A DNA stretch of 12,006 nucleotides, taken from positions 1 through 12,006 of the forward strand of contig CAYWMN010000105.1 of the NCBI GenBank assembly GCA_964459065.1, read 5' to 3'. A model generated the notes under the pieces. That model was given only the letters and a program-made list of their open reading frames with translations, made no database searches and was not told the origin of the DNA. Source of the DNA: JAMCXS01 sp964459065 (GTDB lineage Bacteria > Acidobacteriota > Terriglobia > UBA7540). The translations under genes and the position numbers were made by a program. This document shows positions 1-5,582 of the stretch, one piece after another; position 1 is the stretch's first letter, and each line of letters starts with the position of its first letter.

Positions 1-622
1 CCGGAGGAATGTCGAGGCTCGCCAGGCGCCCCAGGAGCCAGCCGGCGCGGGAACCGGAGCGGACTAAATACCAGGCATCAAGCCGCGGCGGCGAAGCAGG
101 CGCTCTCCCCGGCGCGGCCTTTGCGCTCTCTCTGGAGACCAACTTTCGGTCGAAGACTTCGAGCTTTTCTCCCTGCATGAGCTTGCCAAGCACGGGGGCA
201 TGGCGCGACGGCTCCGTGTGGATGTTGACGGGGCCCGCGGCGTGGGCCGCGGCCTGAACCGGCTGGCTTGAAAGTTGCTTCAGGAGAGCTTGCCCTTTTT
301 GGTAGATGCTTGAACTAATCAGCTCCCTGGCAAGAACCCATCCTTCGGTAGCGGGCTCCAGATGGATTTGGGACCACTCGCCCGAAGTTTTCAAGACCTC
401 AACCCGGTCTCCAGCCTTCAGGATCTTGATGACCCGGTGAACCTGCGCGCGGCTGTTGAGAACATCGAGCGACGGTGAAACGACGTATTCGACTTGAAGT
501 TGCTGAGGGGCTGCGGGTTTGCGCTGCCAGAAGTAATAGCCCGCGCCACCCAGAACGAGCGCCGCAACTGCGATGATGAGAATGGATTTGGGCCGAATGG
601 TTCTTCTCCCTGATCTCCGCAA
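1..622 (-). CDS. Membrane-anchored SH3-repeat protein, partial at the C-terminus
   Basis: This minus-strand frame stays open from at least 622 to the left edge, giving 207 codons with the C-terminus missing. Counting from the TTG at 622-620, a basic N-terminus (RRSGRR) is followed by a hydrophobic helix at about residues 14-32, probably a signal anchor. Two bacterial SH3-like units follow. Unit 1 (about 42-97) has the pattern LKAGDRVEVLK, then EWSQI, then EGWVLARELI. Unit 2 (about 115-205) has NIHTEPSRHAPVLGKL, then GEKLEVF, then AWYLV and AGWLLGRL. Such repeats usually bind cell-wall or peptide ligands outside the cytoplasm; the ligand here is unknown. The start is uncertain. No ATG or GTG lies in frame, and TTG 622 has no well-placed ribosome site. 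An ATT at 598-596 has AGGGAG (611-606) seven bases upstream and would begin IRPKSILII, a natural-looking N-terminus. A TAAAAT box (688-693) could be a -10. Confidence 0.72.
   Translation of the reverse strand, partial: MRRSGRRTIRPKSILIIAVAALVLGGAGYYFWQRKPAAPQQLQVEYVVSPSLDVLNSRAQVHRVIKILKAGDRVEVLKTSGEWSQIHLEPATEGWVLARELISSSIYQKGQALLKQLSSQPVQAAAHAAGPVNIHTEPSRHAPVLGKLMQGEKLEVFDRKLVSRESAKAAPGRAPASPPRLDAWYLVRSGSRAGWLLGRLASLDIPP
606..611 (-). promoter_or_regulatory. Ribosome binding site facing an ATT codon
   Basis: On the minus strand AGGGAG is followed, after seven bases, by ATT at 598-596 in the frame of the SH3-repeat protein. Spacing and sequence suit a Shine-Dalgarno site, yet the codon is ATT rather than ATG. 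This argues either for a rare AUU start or for a base change or consensus error in an original ATG. Confidence 0.45.
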
Positions 623-791
623 GAATAAAAAATCGTCTTCCCCCGCCCGCGCATCCGAGCCGTGCCGGGCAACGGACCTTGACCGCCATTTTACACCATT
701 TAACCCTTTGTGATCGCGGGCGGGATTTCCGCCGCGGACGGCTTGGCTCCCGTGAAGGTGGCTGCGATGCGCTAAACTGGATTATCTGAAG

Positions 792-799
792 TAAGGAGG
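792..799 (+). promoter_or_regulatory. Strong Shine-Dalgarno site facing an ACG codon
   Basis: TAAGGAGG is a full match to the 3' end of 16S rRNA. Five bases later comes ACG (805-807), which opens the frame of the alpha/beta hydrolase as ACG AAA ATC GAA. No ATG, GTG or TTG lies in that frame between the stop at 787-789 and GTG 898. This site is the main evidence that translation begins near 805. Confidence 0.7.
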
Positions 800-804
800 C
801 TGCT

Positions 805-1452
805 ACGAAAATCGAACGTCTTGATCTTTCCGGACCTGCCGGAAACCTGGAAGCGCTGCTCGAGTGGAATCCCGAGTGGCGGCCACGGCTGCTGGCGGTG
901 GTTTGCCATCCGCATCCCGTTTATGGCGGCACCATGCACAACAAGGTGGTTTTTCGGGCTGCCAAGGCGGCGACCCATTGCGGCGTACCCGTGCTGCGTT
1001 TTAATTTCCGGGGCGTGGGGCGCAGCCAGGGCAAATTCGACCATGGCAAGGGGGAGCGGGAGGATGCGCGCGCGGCTTTGGCCTACCTGCAGGAGCGATT
1101 CCCCGAACTGCCGGTTTGCATGATGGGCTTTTCCTTCGGCTCGGTGGTGGCGCTTGCCGTCGGGACCCAGGAACCGGGTGTGAATTCGCTGGCTGGCATA
1201 GGAGTGCCGGTGAATGCCTCAGATTTGAGCTTTCTTGACGCGGACGCGAAGCCCAAGCTGATTGTGCAGGGCGCGCAGGATGAATTCGGCTCGCGGGAAA
1301 AGGTGCAGGCTTTTTTTGCATCGCTTCAGGAACCCAAACGGCTTCACATTGTGGAGGACACCGACCACTTTTTTGCGGGGAAGCTTTTGGAACTTCAATC
1401 AACTGTTCAGGAATTTCTCCAGGACGTCCTGAAAGGTCTAAAATTGTCTTGA
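805..1452 (+). CDS. Alpha/beta hydrolase, COG2945-like
   Basis: A cytosolic serine hydrolase of the alpha/beta fold, resembling the COG2945 group; substrate unknown. From the proposed ACG start the protein has 215 residues. The segment CHPHPVYGGTMHNKVV (about 34-49) is typical of the group. The nucleophile elbow GFSFGS puts Ser at about 110, the acid is probably Asp159 in GAQDEF, and the base His188 in DTDHFF, so the triad appears intact. The first canonical start, GTG 898, would remove 31 residues that look native (IERLDLSGPAGNLEALL and the strand RLLAVV leading into CHPHP) and would leave the excellent ribosome site at 792-799 unused. The start is therefore placed at 805. The zinc-ribbon gene begins 42 bases downstream on the same strand, so the two are probably cotranscribed. 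The fold is secure; the start codon and substrate are not. Confidence 0.85.
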   Translation, partial: TKIERLDLSGPAGNLEALLEWNPEWRPRLLAVVCHPHPVYGGTMHNKVVFRAAKAATHCGVPVLRFNFRGVGRSQGKFDHGKGEREDARAALAYLQERFPELPVCMMGFSFGSVVALAVGTQEPGVNSLAGIGVPVNASDLSFLDADAKPKLIVQGAQDEFGSREKVQAFFASLQEPKRLHIVEDTDHFFAGKLLELQSTVQEFLQDVLKGLKLS

Positions 1453-1494
1453 AGCCTGGGAATCCCTGACAAAATTCCATTTCCTGGTGAGGCT

Positions 1495-1650
1495 ATGGAA
1501 GACACCGAAGAGCTTGAACCCGAAACGCTCTATTGTCCGCAGTGCCGGACGGTGGTAGAGGATCCTTTAGTGTGCGGCGATTGTGCGGCGGTAATCTGCC
1601 GCCGTTGCGGGACTCCGCTGGAGGAAGTTGACGAGTTGGGAGTGGGTTAG
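1495..1650 (+). CDS. Short zinc-ribbon protein, 51 residues
   Basis: This short frame starts at ATG 1495 with a GGTGAGG ribosome site (1486-1492) just upstream and ends at TAG 1648-1650. The 51-residue product is acidic at both ends and has three CxxC knuckles: C14/C17 (CPQC), C27/C30 (CGDC) and C35/C38 (CRRC). Six cysteines in this spacing can form a zinc ribbon with one extra pair, or share metal with a partner. Small zinc ribbons often act in protein-protein or nucleic-acid contacts, but nothing here shows which. It follows the hydrolase by 42 bases on the same strand, suggesting one transcript. It ends 54 bases before the convergent E1 gene. The coding call rests on the ribosome site, the regular cysteine pattern and the clean frame. 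Function unknown. Confidence 0.75.
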   Translation: MEDTEELEPETLYCPQCRTVVEDPLVCGDCAAVICRRCGTPLEEVDELGVG

Positions 1651-1704
1651 CCCAGGCCGTGCACTAGCCTTGAGACCGGCCCGGCGCAGGGGCGCTGGAA
1701 GATC

Positions 1705-3816
1705 TTAAAACTCCGCCAGCTTCTTAACTTCCCGGATGATATCAGCCACCTGCGGCAGCGTGGCGTCCTCAAGGATGGGGTGGTAGGGAACAAACAGGTC
1801 CTTGCCCGCCAGGCGGCGTACGGGAGCGTCGAGGAACTCAAAAAGCTCGTCGGCCACCCGGGCGGCGATTTCCGCTCCGTATCCCCAGGAAACGCAATCT
1901 TCGTAAAGAACCAGCACGCGGCTGGTTTTTTTGACGGAGGCGCTGATCAAGTCCCAGTCATAGGGGTCGAGCGAGCGAAGGTCGAGAATTTCCGAGCTGA
2001 CGCCTTCCTTTTCAAGCTGTTTGGAGGCCTGCACGGCGCGCTGCACCAGCGATCCGTAGGTGACAATCGTTAAATCGCTTCCTTCCCGCACCAGCTTGGC
2101 CTTGCCGAACGGAATCATGTAATCCGGTCCGGGATAGGGAGCGCGGTTATAAGTCTGCCGGTAGAGGTGCTTCGGCTCGAGGAAAAGAACCGGATCATCG
2201 GAGCGAATGGCCGTCCGCAGCAGGCCGTTGGCGTCAAGCGCGGTTGAAGGCATAACCACGCGCCAGCCCGGCAAATGCGTAAAGATACACTCTCCTGACT
2301 GGCTGTGATAGATCGACCCGCCCATCAGATAGCCTCCAATCGGCACCCGAAGAACCAGCGGGCAGGAAAAGGAGTTGATGGAGCGCCAGCGCAGCACCGC
2401 GACTTCATCGCGCATCTGCAGCATGGCGGGCCAGATGTAATCGAAGAACTGAATTTCAACCACCGGCTTCAGCCCGCGGGTCGCCATCCCCATGGCGCGC
2501 CCGGTGATGCTGGCCTCGGCAATGGGAGCGTTGTAGCAGCGGGCGCTGCCGAACTGGCGCTGCAGCCCGTGGGTAACCTTGAAAACGCCTCCCTTGCCTT
2601 TGACTTTGGCAAGATCTTCTTCATGGCTGCAATCCGCCACATCCTGTCCGTAGACGACAATGCGCGGATCACGCTGCATCTCATCCCGCAGGCAGGCGTT
2701 GATCAGGTCCACCATGGTTCGAGGCTCGCCCTGCGGTTTGGCCGGTTGGTCAAAAAGCTCGGAAGTGGGATCGACGGTGGGCGAGTAAAGGAAGTCCATC
2801 AGGGTTTTCGGCTCCGGCGGAGGGGCGGCCAGGGCGTGGTCGGCCGCCAGCTGGATTTCGCGGTCGGCATCGGACTCAATGGCCTTCAGCTCTTCGCTGG
2901 TGGCAAGCTCTTCCTTCATCAGGTATTCACCCAGGCGCAGGATGGGGTCGCGCTTGGCTTCCTGATGGCGAACCTCCTCGGGTTTATAGAGCCGTTCGTC
3001 GTCTGACATGGAATGGGAATAGGGCCGGATGACGTGCGCGTGGACGAAGGCCGGCCCGCGGCGTTGGCGGACGTAGGCGATGGCCTTGCCCATGGTTTCG
3101 TAGCTTTCCAGGAAGTCCGTGCCGTCGCACTCCAAGGTCAAAAGGCCGGGGAAATCCTTGACCAGGCGCGACAGGCTGCCGCCGGCGGTCTGGTCATCCA
3201 CCGGCACCGAGATCGCGTAGGCGTTATCTTCAACCACGTAGACCACCGGCAGGCTGCGCAGACAGGTATAATTCACGGATTCCCAGAACTCGCCTTCGCT
3301 GGAGGCTCCGTCGCCAAAGGAGACGTAAGCAACTTCATCGGAGTGGAAGCTCGAGGCCAACTCTCGGGCTTCCGGGACGCGCGAGTAGTAAAGGCTTGCC
3401 TCGGCCGCGCCCACGCCCTGCAAAATCTGCGTGCCCGTGGGGCTTGACCCCGAGACAATATGAAGCTCCTTGGACGTCCAGTGGGACGGCATCTGCCGGC
3501 CGCTGGAGGTGGGATCGTCTTTGGAGCCGACGGCTCCCAGAAGCATCTCCTGCGGAGTGACTCCCATCTGCAGGCAGAACGCCCGGTCGCGGTAATAGAG
3601 GTAAAACCAGTCGTAGCCGCCTTTCAACTGCATGGCGGCCGCCACGTTGATGGCTTCATGGCCGGCGCTGCTGATCTGAAAGAAGGCTCGGTTTTGCCGC
3701 TTCAGTTGGATTTCTTTGTCATCGACCCGGCGCGAAAGGTACATGACGCGGTAGACGCCGGCCAGCGCCTCTTTGGACAGTTTGGGTGGCTTATAAGCCG
3801 AAGTCATCGTTCCCAT
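1705..3816 (-). CDS. 2-oxoacid dehydrogenase E1, fused alpha and beta subunits (branched-chain type)
   Basis: Thiamine-diphosphate-dependent E1 of a 2-oxoacid dehydrogenase complex, which decarboxylates a 2-oxoacid and passes the acyl group to lipoyl-E2. The 703-residue product joins both subunits. The alpha part (about 10-340) has YYRDRAF near 75, the diphosphate/Mg motif from GDG 168-170 to EDNAYA around 198, and the conserved loop RPYSHSMSDDERLY (about 264-277). The beta part (about 366-703) begins TMVDLINACLRDE, has the GGVFKVTHGL and APIAEASITG segments (Glu434 is the probable cofactor-activating Glu) and a transketolase C-terminal domain. ATG 3816 is chosen because GAGGG (plus-strand 3822-3826) lies at good spacing. 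A longer frame to 3909 would start inside the -35 box. The branched-chain type is inferred from similarity to fused bacterial E1 proteins; a pyruvate or acetoin role is less likely. No E2 or E3 gene is in the window. Confidence 0.93.
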   Translation of the reverse strand: MGTMTSAYKPPKLSKEALAGVYRVMYLSRRVDDKEIQLKRQNRAFFQISSAGHEAINVAAAMQLKGGYDWFYLYYRDRAFCLQMGVTPQEMLLGAVGSKDDPTSSGRQMPSHWTSKELHIVSGSSPTGTQILQGVGAAEASLYYSRVPEARELASSFHSDEVAYVSFGDGASSEGEFWESVNYTCLRSLPVVYVVEDNAYAISVPVDDQTAGGSLSRLVKDFPGLLTLECDGTDFLESYETMGKAIAYVRQRRGPAFVHAHVIRPYSHSMSDDERLYKPEEVRHQEAKRDPILRLGEYLMKEELATSEELKAIESDADREIQLAADHALAAPPPEPKTLMDFLYSPTVDPTSELFDQPAKPQGEPRTMVDLINACLRDEMQRDPRIVVYGQDVADCSHEEDLAKVKGKGGVFKVTHGLQRQFGSARCYNAPIAEASITGRAMGMATRGLKPVVEIQFFDYIWPAMLQMRDEVAVLRWRSINSFSCPLVLRVPIGGYLMGGSIYHSQSGECIFTHLPGWRVVMPSTALDANGLLRTAIRSDDPVLFLEPKHLYRQTYNRAPYPGPDYMIPFGKAKLVREGSDLTIVTYGSLVQRAVQASKQLEKEGVSSEILDLRSLDPYDWDLISASVKKTSRVLVLYEDCVSWGYGAEIAARVADELFEFLDAPVRRLAGKDLFVPYHPILEDATLPQVADIIREVKKLAEF

Positions 3817-3880
3817 GCTTTCCCTCAAGTCCGAGATTTTCCCGGCGCATTCTAGACTGGATGATCTGACGCCACCCGTT

Positions 3881-3909
3881 ATTATTAAAATCCATCGAGG
3901 CAAAGTCAA
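3881..3909 (-). promoter_or_regulatory. Sigma-70-type promoter for the fused E1 gene
   Basis: On the minus strand TTGACT (plus coordinates 3904-3909) and AATAAT (3881-3886) are separated by 17 bases, each matching 5 of 6 consensus positions. Transcription would start near 3874, leaving a leader of about 58 bases before the ATG at 3816. The spacing and position make this the best promoter in the window. Confidence 0.6.
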
Positions 3910-3967
3910 TGACCAATCCCTCCGGCAGTCATCTGAGTCCTGGCTCGACGGTCAGGCTTTTTGTTTC

Positions 3968-3993
3968 TTGACATCCCGGCCGCGCGGTATGAT
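3968..3993 (+). promoter_or_regulatory. Possible promoter for the phosphoesterase
   Basis: TTGACA (3968-3973) is a perfect -35 hexamer and TATGAT (3988-3993) matches the -10 at 5 of 6 positions, but only 14 bases separate them, against the usual 16-18. It lies about 75 bases upstream of the phosphoesterase ATG. Either it is a weak promoter needing an activator, or one of the two boxes is a coincidence. Confidence 0.3.
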
Positions 3994-4010
3994 GGCATGC
4001 GAATCACCTG

Positions 4011-4023
4011 ATGCAAATTGCAT
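4011..4023. promoter_or_regulatory. 13-bp dyad, possible operator
   Basis: ATGCAA and TTGCAT form a perfect inverted repeat around one central A. It lies between the possible -10 box (3988-3993) and the ribosome site (4051-4057) of the phosphoesterase, where a repressor site could sit. No regulator gene is nearby, so an operator role is inference only. Confidence 0.3.
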
Positions 4024-4050
4024 TGGTAACCGGGAATTCGAAGTTTTTAT

Positions 4051-4057
4051 AAGGAGG
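4051..4057 (+). promoter_or_regulatory. Strong ribosome binding site of the phosphoesterase
   Basis: AAGGAGG lies eight bases before ATG 4066. It favours this start over the next in-frame ATG at 4072, which would be 14 bases away. Confidence 0.7.
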
Positions 4058-4065
4058 TAAAACTT

Positions 4066-5433
4066 ATGATCATGAGCTGGGCCAGGCGATGGGGTTTGCC
4101 GCTGACCCTTGCCGCACTGGCTGCCGCGATTTTTGCCGGGACCGGCTCCTTCGCATTTGGCCAACCCCAGGAGCCGGCCGGCATCCAAAAGATTCAGCAC
4201 ATCATCTGGATTATTCAGGAAAACCGCAGTTTTGATAATTATTTCGGCACCTACCCGGGCGCCAACGGCTTTCCGCCGGGAACCTGTTCGCCGGTTCTTC
4301 CCGGCGCCAAGCGCTGCATCAAGCCTTTCCACATGCACATTCCCATGCCGGCCTGCGATCTTAGCCACAGCTGGCAAGCGGCGCATGCCGCCTATGACCA
4401 CGGCGCGATGGACGGTTTTGTGTGGGCCGAAGGCAGTCCCTATGCGATGGGTTACCTGGATGGACACGATATTCCCAGTTATTGGGCTTATGCCCGCCAT
4501 TACACCCTGGCCGACAGGTTCTTCTCCTCGTTGAACGGGCCCAGCATGCCCAACCACGTTTACACCGTGGCCGCAACCTCTGGAGGCCTGATCACCAACG
4601 TCTGTTCCCAGAACCATGAGTTGGAAGCGCTGAAAGAGATGATGGACGATCCGGACGGCTTCAGTTTTGCCGACATCATCAATCGGCTGGCCGGTGGGCA
4701 TGTGAGCTGGAAGTATTACGTCGAAACCCTGAAGCATCCGGGGCCGGCTTGGGACCCTTGCCACGTTAAAGATCCCAGCCCCAAGCAGCTCGGTTTGTGG
4801 AACCCGCTGCCCGGCTTCAAAAGCATTCGGGACAACGCGCAGCTGATGTCGCGGCTGGTGAGCCAAAAGCAATACTTCCGGGACCTCAAGCAGGGAACCC
4901 TTCCCCAGGTCTCGTGGCTGATTCCGACTTTTCAGGACAGCGAGCACCCGCCCGAATCCGTTCCTCAGGGGATGTGGTATGTGACTCGCCTGGTGAATGC
5001 CTTAATGAAGAGCAAGTATTGGGCCCACAGCGTGATCTTCCTCACCTGGGACGACTATGGGGGTTTTTACGACCACGTCGCGCCGCCGAATCTGGATGCC
5101 TTTGGCTACGGCCCCCGAGTGCCGTTGCTGGTGATCTCACCCTATGCCAAGCCGGACTACGTCACCAATGAAATGGGCGGTTTTAGTTCCATCCTGAAGT
5201 TTATGGAAGAGCGCTTCCACCTTGCGCACCTGGCCAAGCGGGATGACCACGCAAGCGACATGCTGGACGCTTTTGATTTTAACCAAACGCCCAATCCACC
5301 GCTCGTCATTCCCGTTCCCAAGGGGCTGAAGTCGCACTACCGGGAATACAATTGCACGTATCAGCCCAGCGTTCCGATTAAACCGCATTCCATTCGTTTT
5401 GCACCTCCGGCTCCGGGCAAAACCGGGCAATAG
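4066..5433 (+). CDS. Secreted phosphoesterase (PF04185; acid phosphatase / phospholipase C-like)
   Basis: A 455-residue exported phosphoesterase of the family that contains AcpA-type acid phosphatases and non-haemolytic phospholipases C. Residues 1 to about 32 are a signal peptide with RRWG before a long hydrophobic core (about 11-30); the twin arginine could mean Tat export, but Sec is also possible. The family hallmark QENRSFDNYFGTYPG is at about 51-65, and its Glu-Asn pair is expected to bind metal. Further conserved blocks are SLNGPSMPNH (about 155-164, with Ser160 as candidate nucleophile), TWDDYGGFYDHVAPP (327-341) and GYGPRVPLLVISPYA (347-361). Length and motif order fit a complete enzyme. 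It would act in the periplasm or outside the cell to release phosphate from monoesters or phospholipids; the substrate cannot be read from sequence. It diverges from the E1 gene across a 249-bp region, and the assembly gap begins 36 bases after its stop. Confidence 0.93.
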   Translation: MIMSWARRWGLPLTLAALAAAIFAGTGSFAFGQPQEPAGIQKIQHIIWIIQENRSFDNYFGTYPGANGFPPGTCSPVLPGAKRCIKPFHMHIPMPACDLSHSWQAAHAAYDHGAMDGFVWAEGSPYAMGYLDGHDIPSYWAYARHYTLADRFFSSLNGPSMPNHVYTVAATSGGLITNVCSQNHELEALKEMMDDPDGFSFADIINRLAGGHVSWKYYVETLKHPGPAWDPCHVKDPSPKQLGLWNPLPGFKSIRDNAQLMSRLVSQKQYFRDLKQGTLPQVSWLIPTFQDSEHPPESVPQGMWYVTRLVNALMKSKYWAHSVIFLTWDDYGGFYDHVAPPNLDAFGYGPRVPLLVISPYAKPDYVTNEMGGFSSILKFMEERFHLAHLAKRDDHASDMLDAFDFNQTPNPPLVIPVPKGLKSHYREYNCTYQPSVPIKPHSIRFAPPAPGKTGQ

Positions 5434-5469
5434 ATCCCTCAGGAGATGCCCATTCCGGCCGGTGACGGG

Positions 5470-5569
5470 NNNNNNNNNNNNNNNNNNNNNNNNNNNNNNN
5501 NNNNNNNNNNNNNNNNNNNNNNNNNNNNNNNNNNNNNNNNNNNNNNNNNNNNNNNNNNNNNNNNNNNNN
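5470..5569. other. Assembly gap of 100 N
   Basis: Exactly 100 undetermined bases, the usual placeholder for a scaffold join of unknown size. The true distance between the phosphoesterase and the mrfA-like helicase is not known. The terminator of the first gene and the promoter of the second, or even whole genes, may be missing. Confidence 0.98.
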
Positions 5570-5582
5570 CCGGACGGTAAGT

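Noticed and set aside
399..689. Two overlapping minus-strand frames starting at 689 and 672
   Set aside because: They are out of frame with the SH3-repeat protein, whose hydrophobic anchor and repeated SH3 pattern are clear in the third frame.
772..789. An 18-base match (16 of 18) to 3852-3869
   Set aside because: About one or two such matches are expected by chance in 12 kb, and the copies do not have the same orientation relative to the genes beside them (hydrolase and E1).
2305..3006. 233-codon plus-strand frame inside the E1 gene
   Set aside because: Antisense shadow of a strongly conserved enzyme; no recognisable domain.
3817..3909. Longer E1 start at 3909
   Set aside because: The putative start codon is the TTG of the -35 box, and the extra 31 residues do not look like an E1 N-terminus. 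ATG 3816 has a good ribosome site.
3952..4947. 331-codon minus-strand frame over the phosphoesterase
   Set aside because: It overlaps a secure gene and its promoter region and has no domain pattern or ribosome site; antisense shadow.
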